From: an uncultured Chiayiivirga sp.
GTDB lineage: Bacteria; Pseudomonadota; Gammaproteobacteria; Xanthomonadales; Xanthomonadaceae
Length of the DNA: 26,472 nt
Direction: 5' to 3'
NCBI GenBank assembly: GCA_934525595.1
Contig: CAKSZJ010000032.1
Span: 1 to 26,472, forward strand
The position numbers and the translations under genes were made by a program. The notes beneath the pieces are model-generated. The model ran no database searches. It had not been told where the DNA came from and was given only the letters and a program-made list of their open reading frames with translations. Of this stretch, positions 7,769 through 15,799 are shown one piece after another (the stretch's first letter is position 1; every line of letters starts with the position of its first letter).

Positions 7769-9312
7769 ACGTCTCGTCTGCCGTGAAACAAACACTGCCG
7801 CTGCTGCTTGGCCTGGGTCTGGCGCTGCCAGTCTCGGCCGCAGACATCCACGCCCTGATCGTCGGCATCAATGCCTACCCGAAAAATCAGGCGCTGATTG
7901 GCGCATTGAACGATGCCGGGGAAATGGCGGCACTGGCGCGGGAGATGAACGCCGCCTCGGTGCGAGTGCTGCGCGACCGGGAAGCGAATCGGGAGGCGGT
8001 GATCGCGGCATGGCGCGAGATGGTGGCGCAGGCCCGCCCCGGCGACACGCTGGTGTTCAGCTTTGCCGGCCACGCCACGCAATTGCCCGAACGCACGCCG
8101 GGCAGCGAGGACGATGGCATGGATGAGGCCATGGTGCTGCTTTCCGCCGACGGCCAGCGCGAGCAACTGTTGTACGACAAGGAAATGCGCGGGCTGATCG
8201 AGCAGGCCGGCGCGATGAACGTGGTGGTGCTGTTCGATGCCTGCCACAGCGGCACACTGAGCCGGCGTGCTCCCGAACCGGGCAGCGCACCGTTGCCGGT
8301 GCGCAGCATGAGTCCCGACGCATTCGCGGATCTGGAGGGCGTGCCCGTAAGCCAGGGGGTGGCGCTTTCCAGCCAGCCGGGCATCCTGCCCAACGAGGTC
8401 TATTTCGGTGCCACGGAGGATGCCTTCAAAGTGCAGGAAATCCTTTTCGATGGAAAACCGCGTGGCGCATTGACGGCGCTGTTCGCTCGCGGTGTGCGCG
8501 GCGGTGCCGATGCCAATGGCGATGGCGCGATCAGCCGTGGCGAAATCCGCGATTACCTGACAACCAATGTGAGCATGCATACCAGCCAATTGCAGAAGCC
8601 CAGGATCGCGTATCACGGAACCGATGATGCCCCCCTGTTCCGCACCCTGCCGCACACACCGCTGAAAGCCGAACCCCTGCGGCTGGCAGTGCGCGGCACG
8701 CTGCCGCAAGGATGGTCGCTGACCGGAACGCAGACGGCCAGCCAGGGCGAGGCGGAACTGGTCTGGGATGCCTCCAGCGGGCGGATCACCCGCCACGGCG
8801 ATCCGGTCTGCCAGGCGAGCACGCTAGAAGCGCTGCAAGGCGAGATCGACCGCTGGCGCGCCGTGGCACACGTGCGCGCGCTGGCCGAACGCACTGCGTT
8901 CCCCACCGTCCTGACACCGGACGGCGACCGCAGCTACTGCGAAAAGGAAACCCTCGCATTCACCGCCAATCCACGGCGGCCCTCCCACGCCACGCTGGTG
9001 AACCTGGAATGCGGCGGCACGGTGATGCCGCTGGCACCCGGCGCGGGGGTGAGGGTGGAAGGCGATGGCGGCAGACACTGGCACACGCAGTTGCAGGTCA
9101 ACCCACCCTTCGGCACCGAGCAACTGCTGTTCATCGCTACACCGCAGCCGCCTGAAGAACTGCGCAAGAAGTTGGCGAATCTGGCAGGGCAACGCCAGCC
9201 GCTGGCCGCCGCACAGGCCATTGCCGAAGCCGCCTCGCAACCGGGTTTCGCCCTGACCGTGCATGGCCTGTACACCGCGCCACGCTCGCCAGCCTGCCCA
9301 CCTGCCAAGTAA
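7765..9312 (+). CDS. Exported metacaspase-like C14 protease with EF-hand loop
   Basis: I chose ATG 7765, which overlaps the OmpA stop and begins a good signal peptide (1-26, ending PVSAA). The caspase domain is about 27-290: DIHALIVGINAYP, catalytic His103 (FSFAGHAT), catalytic Cys160 (LFDACHSGT). GSEDDGMDEAM (113-123) is the acidic metacaspase segment near the active site. DANGDGAISRGE (249-260) is a canonical EF-hand calcium loop, so calcium dependence is likely. The DACHSG form groups it with metacaspases/orthocaspases, which cleave after Arg or Lys, rather than with the DACRDNP caspase-like proteins elsewhere in the window. The C-terminal 220 residues are poorly recognisable; 385-460 resembles a degenerate DUF4384 (TLVNLECGGTVMPLAPG). 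A second, related metacaspase follows 60 bases later. Confidence 0.92.
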   Translation: MNVSSAVKQTLPLLLGLGLALPVSAADIHALIVGINAYPKNQALIGALNDAGEMAALAREMNAASVRVLRDREANREAVIAAWREMVAQARPGDTLVFSFAGHATQLPERTPGSEDDGMDEAMVLLSADGQREQLLYDKEMRGLIEQAGAMNVVVLFDACHSGTLSRRAPEPGSAPLPVRSMSPDAFADLEGVPVSQGVALSSQPGILPNEVYFGATEDAFKVQEILFDGKPRGALTALFARGVRGGADANGDGAISRGEIRDYLTTNVSMHTSQLQKPRIAYHGTDDAPLFRTLPHTPLKAEPLRLAVRGTLPQGWSLTGTQTASQGEAELVWDASSGRITRHGDPVCQASTLEALQGEIDRWRAVAHVRALAERTAFPTVLTPDGDRSYCEKETLAFTANPRRPSHATLVNLECGGTVMPLAPGAGVRVEGDGGRHWHTQLQVNPPFGTEQLLFIATPQPPEELRKKLANLAGQRQPLAAAQAIAEAASQPGFALTVHGLYTAPRSPACPPAK

Positions 9313-9372
9313 TGCCGTTGAGAAGCTGACAGGCCCTGTCCTTTTGGCATGCACCTCCAAGGAGCCCACCTC

Positions 9373-11007
9373 ATGTTCTTCAACCTGCGTTTGTTCTTGT
9401 CCCTTGGGGCGTTGATGCTTCTCGTCGCAACGCCTCTGCATGTCGTGGCGCAGGCGACTGGCGACCACGCTGCGGCCGCCCTGCGGTCCGAGCGCAATCT
9501 GGAGCCGCTCACGGCGCACACGCCCGGCGACCGCGCCCTGATCGTCGCCATCGGCAACTACCCGCCCGGCGTGGTCACGGCGCTGGGCGGCCCGGCGGAA
9601 GATGCGCGCCTGATGCGACGGCTGGCCATCGACACCCTGGGCTACGCGCCGGAAAACGTGAAGGTGCTGGAAGACGCCAAGGCCACCCGACAGGCCATCC
9701 TGGATGCCTTCGACGACTGGCTGATTGCCGGCAGCGCCCCCGGCAACCGGGCGTTCTTCCACTTCAGCGGGCACGGCTATCAGGTGCCGGATCTTGATGG
9801 CGACGAAGCCGACGGTCTGGACGAAGTGCTCATTCCCTACGATGTGGCCGCAGGCGAGCACGGTGCGCTCGCCAACGTCATCCTCGATGATGAAATCGGG
9901 CAACGGCTCGATCGTCTGGCCGATCGCGTGGTGCTGGCAACCTTCGATTCCTGCCACTCCGGCACCATGACCCGCAGCGTCGGGCTGCCGTTGCAGCAAC
10001 AGACCTTGCAGCAGATCACCCGTGCGCCTTGGTCCACTGCCCGGGCGGCACCGTTGCGCAGCATCGTGGTCGAACCTCCGCGCCGCACGGAAGACAGCTT
10101 CGTTTCCACGCGCGCAAGCCGCACTGCCGTGTGGTCGGCCGTCAGCCCGGTGCAATGGGCCTTGGATGACGTCAATGCCGCACCTCGCAGCGGCGTGTTC
10201 AGCAACCGCCTGGTGCGGGCGCTTTCCTCCCAGGTGGCCGATGCCAATGGCGATGGCACCGTCACCCATGCGGAACTGCTGGATTGGCTGCGGCGGGAAT
10301 CGCGCGAGCACTGCCGGAAGCATCCCGGCAGTTGCCCGTTCGGCCTCGTGCCGACGCTGGAAATCTCCGATGGGCTGATGCTGCAACCGCTGGATGTCAT
10401 CACCCATGCCCGCAACCTGCGCCCGGTGGATACGCAGGAAGCCGCCCTGCAAGCAGTGCAAGGCTCGGCGGGCGCGCGCGGCCTGAGCCTGGAAGTGCTC
10501 GCCAACGGCGTACCGGCCACCACGGTGCAGGTGGGTGATGTGAATCGCTTCCGCGTCCGCTCCGATACCGGCGGCTACCTCAGCCTGTTCAGCATCGACC
10601 CGCCGGCCGCAGCGGGCGAATCGGGCAAGGTGGTGCAGATCTATCCCACCGAACGCAGCCTGCGTTTCAATGCCGATGGAAAAATCGAAGCAGGCAAGGC
10701 CCTTGTCGTGCCTGGCGATGATGCCGGTATCGAATTCGAAGTCGGGCCACCGCTGGGCCGCCAGCGTGTCATCGCCCTGGTCACGGCAGACCGGCTGGAT
10801 CTGTTCGAAAAAATGCGCCCGCCCACACGCAGCATCGAAGTGGTGGCACCCAATGACGAAGGCTTCGTGCTCACCCCGCAAGGCTCGCAGGACTATCTGG
10901 CGCAGCTGGCTGCCCTGTTGCGCAAACCGTGGAATCTCGATGCCCAGCAGCGTGAAGCGAAATGGTCGGCCACCGTGCTGGACATTGAGGTGAAGGCAGC
11001 CCGCTGA
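9373..11007 (+). CDS. Exported metacaspase-like C14 protease with EF-hand loop and DUF4384
   Basis: ATG 9373 is chosen because AAGGAG (9359-9364) is eight bases upstream; an in-frame ATG at 9349 has no such site. The signal peptide is 1-27 (LFLSLGALMLLVATPLHVVA). The caspase domain is about 50-310: DRALIVAIGNYPPG, His134 (FHFSGHGYQ), Cys194 (TFDSCHSGT). The acidic segment DLDGDEADGLDE is at 140-151. The EF-hand loop DANGDGTVTHAE (290-301) is in the same relative place as in the upstream metacaspase. A DUF4384 domain spans about 371-475 (GYLSLFSIDPP, then VVQIYPTE), the same module as the stand-alone proteins at 1944 and 3672. That links those proteins to metacaspase function. The gene ends the plus-strand block; a solo copy of the 157-bp repeat starts 94 bases after its stop. 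Confidence 0.93.
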   Translation: MFFNLRLFLSLGALMLLVATPLHVVAQATGDHAAAALRSERNLEPLTAHTPGDRALIVAIGNYPPGVVTALGGPAEDARLMRRLAIDTLGYAPENVKVLEDAKATRQAILDAFDDWLIAGSAPGNRAFFHFSGHGYQVPDLDGDEADGLDEVLIPYDVAAGEHGALANVILDDEIGQRLDRLADRVVLATFDSCHSGTMTRSVGLPLQQQTLQQITRAPWSTARAAPLRSIVVEPPRRTEDSFVSTRASRTAVWSAVSPVQWALDDVNAAPRSGVFSNRLVRALSSQVADANGDGTVTHAELLDWLRRESREHCRKHPGSCPFGLVPTLEISDGLMLQPLDVITHARNLRPVDTQEAALQAVQGSAGARGLSLEVLANGVPATTVQVGDVNRFRVRSDTGGYLSLFSIDPPAAAGESGKVVQIYPTERSLRFNADGKIEAGKALVVPGDDAGIEFEVGPPLGRQRVIALVTADRLDLFEKMRPPTRSIEVVAPNDEGFVLTPQGSQDYLAQLAALLRKPWNLDAQQREAKWSATVLDIEVKAAR

Positions 11008-11100
11008 GGGAGGTATCCTCGATATTCCAGTAAGCGTGGCGTTCCGTGCTTTTGCGCTCCTGCTTTTTGACGCAAGACTTCACCTTGCTCATGTGATCCG

Positions 11101-11257
11101 CGTGACTGTACCGCCCCAAAGCGCCGCCCGCGAATCATGGGACGGACGGGCGCACGGGTTCCGACATTGGACAAGGTGCGGGATCTTGCTCCTGCCGTGC
11201 CGGACTCGATTTTTGCCCACCATCTTTTTGCCGTTTCCTGTTTCGCACTGCGGTAAG
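11101..11257 (+). repeat. Direct repeat, copy A (solo copy)
   Basis: This 157-bp block matches 14753-14909 with about seven substitutions by eye and 17187-17303 more loosely. In the other two places it is the 5' region of a minus-strand caspase gene. Here it lies between the stop of the metacaspase (11007) and the stop of the alpha/beta hydrolase (11289), and no signal-peptide sequence follows it. It is probably a relic of a duplicated caspase 5' region. The rest of the 11008-11288 gap holds no gene I can support; a short minus-strand frame from 11093 has no family match. Confidence 0.8.
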
Positions 11258-11288
11258 AGAAGCCCTGGCAACCATCCTGCGGCGGTTG

Positions 11289-12494
11289 TCAAAGTGAGCT
11301 CTCATCCGCGATCCGCTTTGCGATCAGCTCCACCAGCGTGTTTTTCATCATCGGGTCCCAGAGGCCGCCGTGACCATCGGACACTTTTTTGTCTGCCGAT
11401 ATCACCCACAGTTGTTCATTGAAAGTGACCTTGCAATCTTTCCCGCGGAGAACATGGATGGTCATTCCCGAGTCGAACCTGGAAGAGCAAACGCCATTCT
11501 CCTCGTTGCCCCGCTCGGCCACTGCCGTGTGAGTGATGAGGTCATCGGAGAAGCCAGCCGCCTTGCCGTGCGATATCCGGTACAGAACCCGAACCGTAAA
11601 GTCGTTACGGGCCTGGAAGATGGTGACCTTGCGGTGATCTCGCGGTTCAAGCATCGAGACGACGTAAGCAGCGGTGTCCTCGTGGAACGCCTCCTCTTTT
11701 TCCGGCTCCTGGATGCGTGCTTTTTTCGCATGTTTCAGCGCCTGCTTTACACCCTCGATTTCGGATTCCGATGTGGCGGGGTTGAGCAGGATGTATTCAT
11801 GCCTGTCGTCCACCACAAGCGGGTCGATGCCCTTGATCGCGTGATAGATGGCATTGCCTCCAAGGCTGTGTCCCAGAAACACCACGTCGCGCCCTGGCCA
11901 GTTGCTGCCTAGTTCCTTTATGAGCATGCGCAGATGCCCTTCGCCAACCCGGCGGGAGGCATTTTTCCTCTCCCAGAATGTAGGGAAATCAAGAAAATCG
12001 TCGAATGCCGGGAGACTCCATTCCTCGCCTCTCCAGCCGACGTAAATTCCTTGAACCGGCGGGATTTCCTGTGGCTGCAACCCCATTCTCTTGGCGCTCT
12101 GGATTTTCAGGCGCTGGCTCTCTTGATTGATCTCGCCGATGAACTGGCGGAACCTGTCGAGGTTGCCATTGCATTTCTCTGCATTGCATTTCTCTGCATT
12201 GTGGTGCCAGCCGTGGACATAGACGATCAGCGGCGATTCCGGGTGTTCCTTCACCCAGGCAAGTACATTCCGGTAGTCGCTCGCCCAAAAGAAACGCCCA
12301 GGGATTGCAACAGCTTTTCCGGACGCTGGACTGCCTTCATTGATCTGGAGAACACGGATCGCACCGCCTCCTGCCCCATTGGCAGGGTCCATACCTTCCA
12401 CCATCGGCCAGCGCTGATCGGGAATCGTCCGGCACCCGGAAGCGATCAAGGCCCACGCTGCACAAAAAACCATCACATGGAATGTTCGGTTCAC
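11289..12494 (-). CDS. Alpha/beta hydrolase, probable lipoprotein
   Basis: Protein of 401 residues. The start is GTG at 12494, with CAAGGAG seven bases upstream; it follows the caspase-Sel1 stop by 53 bases, so it is the second gene of that transcription unit. Residues 1-21 (VFCAAWALIASGC) are a signal peptide with a lipobox-like end, giving a possible lipidated Cys21. The hydrolase core has the oxyanion-hole motif VYVHGWHHN (91-99) and the nucleophile elbow FLGHSLGG, with Ser210. The acid and His are likely in the C-terminal half but I cannot place them firmly. This resembles proteins of the DUF900/lipase-like class; the substrate is unknown. The coding sequence is less GC-rich (34 and 35 of 60 in two counted lines) than most neighbours. 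A 15-bp tandem duplication adds a second NAEKC unit just after the HGWHH motif. Confidence 0.8.
   Translation of the reverse strand: MNRTFHVMVFCAAWALIASGCRTIPDQRWPMVEGMDPANGAGGGAIRVLQINEGSPASGKAVAIPGRFFWASDYRNVLAWVKEHPESPLIVYVHGWHHNAEKCNAEKCNGNLDRFRQFIGEINQESQRLKIQSAKRMGLQPQEIPPVQGIYVGWRGEEWSLPAFDDFLDFPTFWERKNASRRVGEGHLRMLIKELGSNWPGRDVVFLGHSLGGNAIYHAIKGIDPLVVDDRHEYILLNPATSESEIEGVKQALKHAKKARIQEPEKEEAFHEDTAAYVVSMLEPRDHRKVTIFQARNDFTVRVLYRISHGKAAGFSDDLITHTAVAERGNEENGVCSSRFDSGMTIHVLRGKDCKVTFNEQLWVISADKKVSDGHGGLWDPMMKNTLVELIAKRIADESSL
12171..12200 (-). repeat. 15-bp tandem duplication inside the hydrolase gene
   Basis: The 15-base unit GCATTTCTCTGCATT occurs twice back to back (12171-12185 and 12186-12200). 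It encodes NAEKCNAEKC in the hydrolase, immediately after the oxyanion-hole motif. The identity is perfect, so the event looks recent; it keeps the reading frame. Confidence 0.85.
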
Positions 12495-12547
12495 AATCGC
12501 TCCTTGAAAGTCACCATCGCAACGGCAATGCCTCAGGGAATATACGA

Positions 12548-14719
12548 TCAGCGGGAGCCTAATTTCTCAAGTTCAGATTTCGCTTCCGCATCGCCTTGTG
12601 CTGCTGCTTTGCGGAACCACTCCGCAGCTTGAGTGAGGTTATGCAGTTTCTTGTAGGTCATTCCCAGATTGTACTGGGCGATAACATCGCCCTGGTCGGC
12701 GGCTTTGCGATACCAGGCGATAGCCTGAGTGTAGTTCTGAGGAACACCCTTCCCCTCGTCGTACATCAAGCCCAAAGCGTTCTGGGCGCCAACATAGCCC
12801 CGGTCGGCCGCCTTGCGAAACCAGTTCAGGGCTTCTTTGTAATCCTGGGAAACACCACGGCCGTTCCTGTACATGTAACCCAGTCCCGTCTGTGCCCAGG
12901 GATGCCCCTGCTCGGCGGCCTTGCGATACCAGATGATTTCCTGGGCGTAGTCCTGAGGGACGCCACGTCCGTACCTGTAACGCGTACCCAGCTCGAATTG
13001 CGCGTGATCATCCCCCTGGTCTGCGGCCTTGCGATACCAGTACGCGGCCTGTGCGTCGTCCTTGTCGATGCCACAGCCGCAGGCGTATAGCGCCGCCAGA
13101 CTGGATTGCGCATCGGCATGCCCCTGATCGGCGGCCCTGCGATACCAGACAGCCGCCTGCGCATGATCGTGCTTGTTGTTATAGATATTCCCAATATTAT
13201 TGATGGCATGCGTGTTGCCCTGGTCGGCGGCCTTGCGGTACCAGGCGATCGCTTCGGCTTCATCCGCAGCTACGCCAAGCCCATTGGCGTACATTATTCC
13301 CAGATTGTTCTGGCCGAGGGCGTATCCCTGATCGGCGGCTTTGCGATACCAGGCTACGGCTTCGGCATTGGATTGACGAGCGCCCAGGCCGAGCTCGTAC
13401 ATGAGCCCCAGGTTGCTTTGAGCTGGTGCATATCCCCGATCCGCCGCCTTGCGGTACCACTCAACGGCTTGTGCATGGTCCTCATTGGCCTGCGCAGCAC
13501 GGGCATATTGGTACCAATGTCTTGGCTCATCGCTGGCCTCGGCCACGGGACGGCAGGCTTTTACTGCACGCGTGACATCCATTGACTCGAGAGCGATGCC
13601 CGGCATATTGGAAGGGCGAGTGCGGTCATCCGGCGAAGCCGCAAGCCGGTCGCACTGATCTACCGCAGCAGCTCTGAGATTGGAACGCTTTTTACTCACG
13701 GAAGCGGAACCCGCCAGTGCGTTCAACGTCAACTGCGCATGTGTAGACCGACCCGCCACGATGTACGCCTTGATCTCGTGCTCGCTGTAACCTTCACGGC
13801 GTGCCTTCAATTTCACTTCTCCAGGCGGCAGGTTCGGCACTTCCCGGATGCCCGCCGGCAGCAGGCCATCACCCAGCCACACCCGCGCATCCGCCGGCGT
13901 CACCTCCAGCACCAGCGTGCCTGTGCTCGCGCCCGCCACCGGCGTTGGCGGAACGATGGAAACACCTGTCCCCGCCAGAAACACGTCCTCACGCAACGAG
14001 GAGCTTTCCCAGGGTTCCTGCCGGTTTCCGGTCTGGTCGAGCACGTCGTTGCGCACGCGGGTGATCACCTGGCGGATGTCCAGCCCGGGCTGTTTCATGT
14101 ATTTGGCCAGTGCGGCGGAGAATGGCGAGTTGTCGCCATCGCCATCGGTGGCGACGTCGTCCGGTCTTGTGGAATACACGATCAGCGTGCCGCCGATGGT
14201 GGCTTCTACCTTTCCCAGCCCGCGTGTGAGGTTGCGGTTGGCACTGCTCAGGCGCATCCGGGATACGAAAGGGTTGTTGCGGCAGGCATCCAGCACCACC
14301 AATCGCGTCGTCGCGCCGGACACCGATTCCAGCAGCGTATCCAGATTCACCGTTTCCACGCGCAGCGCGAATTCATCTTCGAGCTTCGCATCGACCGGCA
14401 ACAGGTAGTTGCTGCCTGCCATCTGGATACCGTGGCCCGCGAAGAACACCAGCGCCACCCGAGCCCCGTTGGCACGGCGACTGAACTCCAGCGCGGCGCG
14501 CTCCATCGCATTGCGCTCCAGATCGACGTGCTCGATGACATCGAATTCCAGCTCACGCAAGGTTCTGGCGATCAGGCGTGCATCATTGGCCGGATTGGGC
14601 AGGCGCGTACCGTGCTGGTAACTGCCGTTGCCGATCACCAGCGCCACGCGATCGGTGGCCGCACTCGCAGCAAGCGGCCACAACACCAGCATCGCCAGAA
14701 GACAGAAAAAACCGCGCAT
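12548..14719 (-). CDS. Exported caspase with PEGA domain and nine Sel1-like repeats
   Basis: ATG 14719 is preceded by AAGGGGATTATCC and starts the signal peptide MRGFFCLLAMLVLWPLAASA; a longer frame upstream is the repeated 5' region. The caspase domain is 22-250: RVALVIGNGSY, His96 (FFAGHGIQ), Cys146 (VVLDACRNNP). The PEGA domain is about 265-330 (TPADARVWLGDGLLPAGI), nearly identical to that of the caspase-FGE protein at 18243. A CDRLAASPDDRTRP segment (356-369) is a usual companion of Sel1 caspases. Nine Sel1 repeats follow (418-723) with the core WYRKAADQG...AQ.NLG..Y..G.GV; units 3 and 8 are shortened. Sel1 arrays are helical scaffolds for partner binding. The alpha/beta hydrolase follows in the same unit. 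The signal peptide and 5' region are shared with the caspase at 15800, showing common descent. Confidence 0.94.
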   Translation of the reverse strand: MRGFFCLLAMLVLWPLAASAATDRVALVIGNGSYQHGTRLPNPANDARLIARTLRELEFDVIEHVDLERNAMERAALEFSRRANGARVALVFFAGHGIQMAGSNYLLPVDAKLEDEFALRVETVNLDTLLESVSGATTRLVVLDACRNNPFVSRMRLSSANRNLTRGLGKVEATIGGTLIVYSTRPDDVATDGDGDNSPFSAALAKYMKQPGLDIRQVITRVRNDVLDQTGNRQEPWESSSLREDVFLAGTGVSIVPPTPVAGASTGTLVLEVTPADARVWLGDGLLPAGIREVPNLPPGEVKLKARREGYSEHEIKAYIVAGRSTHAQLTLNALAGSASVSKKRSNLRAAAVDQCDRLAASPDDRTRPSNMPGIALESMDVTRAVKACRPVAEASDEPRHWYQYARAAQANEDHAQAVEWYRKAADRGYAPAQSNLGLMYELGLGARQSNAEAVAWYRKAADQGYALGQNNLGIMYANGLGVAADEAEAIAWYRKAADQGNTHAINNIGNIYNNKHDHAQAAVWYRRAADQGHADAQSSLAALYACGCGIDKDDAQAAYWYRKAADQGDDHAQFELGTRYRYGRGVPQDYAQEIIWYRKAAEQGHPWAQTGLGYMYRNGRGVSQDYKEALNWFRKAADRGYVGAQNALGLMYDEGKGVPQNYTQAIAWYRKAADQGDVIAQYNLGMTYKKLHNLTQAAEWFRKAAAQGDAEAKSELEKLGSR

Positions 14720-14752
14720 GGATAATCCCCTTGTGCCAATGGACGGCGTGGG

Positions 14753-14909
14753 CGTGACTGTAACGCCCCAAAGCGCCGCCCGCGAGTCATGGGACGGACG
14801 GGCGCACGGGTTCCGACATTGGACAAGGCGCGGGATCTTGTTCCTGCTGTGCCGGACTCGACTTTTGCCCAGCATCTTTTTGCCGTTTCCTGTTTCGCAC
14901 TGCGGTAAG
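14753..14909 (+). repeat. Direct repeat, copy B (5' region of caspase-Sel1, between it and the toxin-antitoxin pair)
   Basis: This is the second copy of the 157-bp repeat. On the minus strand it ends 33 bases before the caspase-Sel1 start, so it should hold that gene's promoter and leader. Its other end abuts the antitoxin gene. It matches copy A at about 150 of 157 positions by eye. I could not identify -35/-10 boxes with confidence in it. Confidence 0.8.
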
Positions 14910-14924
14910 GTAATGTTTCCTTAC
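14905..14924. promoter_or_regulatory. Inverted repeat, candidate antitoxin operator
   Basis: GTAAGG and CCTTAC (14905-14910 and 14919-14924) form a perfect 6-bp inverted repeat with an 8-base spacer, ending 17 bases before the antitoxin ATG. AbrB-type antitoxins commonly autorepress through such sites, so this is a reasonable operator candidate; the left arm overlaps the end of repeat copy B. This is inference from position and symmetry only. Confidence 0.4.
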
Positions 14925-14941
14925 TTCACGAAGCTGCCGTC

Positions 14942-15202
14942 ATGAGCACACTCACCATCACCGCCAAGGGTCAGGTCACCCTGAAACAGGACATCCTCAG
15001 GCATCTGGGCGCAAAGCCGGGGCAGAAGGTCCTGGTCGAGCCTCTGGCCGATGGCAAGGTGGTGCTGGCGCTGGACAGGAGTGAGGAGACGCTGAGCGCC
15101 GCATTCGGCATGTTGAAGCCGTACAACCAACGCAAGAAGCCCTTGACGATCACGGAGATCAACGAGGCCGCCGCCGAGGGCTGGGCGGGCGAACCCGAGT
15201 GA
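14942..15202 (+). CDS. vapB: AbrB/MazE-family antitoxin
   Basis: Protein of 86 residues. The N-terminal swapped-hairpin motif LTITAKGQVTLKQDILRHLG (4-23), followed by 'kpGqkVlVEPLADGKVVL', is the AbrB/SpoVT DNA-binding fold. The C-terminal tail (50-86) would wrap the toxin. The stop overlaps the toxin start (GTGA, 15199-15202), the usual arrangement of a type II toxin-antitoxin operon. It should neutralise the VapC-like RNase and repress its own promoter; a candidate operator lies at 14905-14924. Confidence 0.9.
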   Translation: MSTLTITAKGQVTLKQDILRHLGAKPGQKVLVEPLADGKVVLALDRSEETLSAAFGMLKPYNQRKKPLTITEINEAAAEGWAGEPE

Positions 15203-15603
15203 AGGCCATCCTCGATACCAACGTGGTGCTGCGTTACCTGTTGAACGACGATGCCCGGCAGGCCACCGCCGCACGTACGTTGATGGCGCAAGCGCGCGGC
15301 CTGGTGCTGCCCACCCCGGTGTTGTGCGAAGTGGCGTGGATTCTTTCGCGCACGTTGAAGATCGAAAAGGACAAGGTGGCCGATGCCATCGAGACCTTGC
15401 TGAAATCACCGAAGGTGGAAACCCGCGATGCGGCGGTTTCCGCCGGCATTGCGTTTCTGCGTGCGGGCGGCGATTTTTCCGATGGCGTGATCGCCGGAGA
15501 AGGCCGCGACATGGGCGGGAATGTATTTTTCACCTTCGACAAGGGTGCCACGAAGTTGCACGCCAAGCTGTTTCCTGCTCCGCCGGTGAAGCGGCCTGGC
15601 TAA
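15199..15603 (+). CDS. vapC: PIN-domain toxin, VapC family
   Basis: Ribonuclease toxin of 134 residues, near the family's usual length. The start is GTG at 15199, inside the antitoxin stop. PIN-domain acidic residues are visible: Asp6 (AILDTNVVLRYLL), Glu44 (VLCEVAWIL), Asp92/Asp95 (GGDFSDGVIA) and Asp114 (FFTFDKGA). Together they bind the metal ions used for RNA cleavage, so the toxin looks intact. Its function is cytosolic and independent of the exported caspases around it; it may stabilise this repeat-rich region against deletion (inference). A 5' fragment resembling this gene occurs at 17304-17348. Confidence 0.92.
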   Translation: MKAILDTNVVLRYLLNDDARQATAARTLMAQARGLVLPTPVLCEVAWILSRTLKIEKDKVADAIETLLKSPKVETRDAAVSAGIAFLRAGGDFSDGVIAGEGRDMGGNVFFTFDKGATKLHAKLFPAPPVKRPG

Positions 15604-15604
15604 C

Positions 15605-15656
15605 CGCCAGCGTCTGGCGACGACACCTTGCCTGAGCGTTGTTGGGCTCAGGCTTT
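15605..15656 (+). terminator. Two hairpins after the toxin gene, probable terminator
   Basis: The first hairpin begins just after the stop: CGCCAG-CGT-CTGGCG at 15605-15619. The second, GCCTGAGC and GCTCAGGC at 15630-15653, has an 8-bp stem, an 8-base loop and TTT after it. The T-run is short, so termination may be partial. The remainder of the gap to 15799 holds no gene I can support. Confidence 0.5.
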
Positions 15657-15799
15657 CGGCGGCAGGGTGTCGATGTTGCGATCGGGCGTGCCGGTCAACC
15701 ATATAGGTTACGGGTGTTCGGGGGTGGCGATTTTTTCGCGCGCCGCGCTGCGCACGGCGAAAGCAAAGGGTCGAAGCGCCGAAGGGCCGAGCACCACGC

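Noticed and set aside
6662..7795. 377-codon minus-strand open frame opposite the OmpA gene
   Set aside because: The plus strand encodes a clear OmpA domain; the minus frame has no recognisable domain.
8824..10881. 685-codon open frame on the minus strand
   Set aside because: It lies antisense to two well-supported metacaspase genes, has no signal, motif or ribosome site, and is the long antisense frame expected opposite GC-rich genes with strong codon bias.
12548..14538. Possible tandem DNA repeat array in the caspase-Sel1 gene
   Set aside because: The periodicity is explained by nine Sel1 protein repeats; the DNA units have diverged and are not a separate element.
13739..14725. 328-codon plus-strand open frame
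   Set aside because: It is antisense to the caspase-PEGA-Sel1 gene, with no family features.
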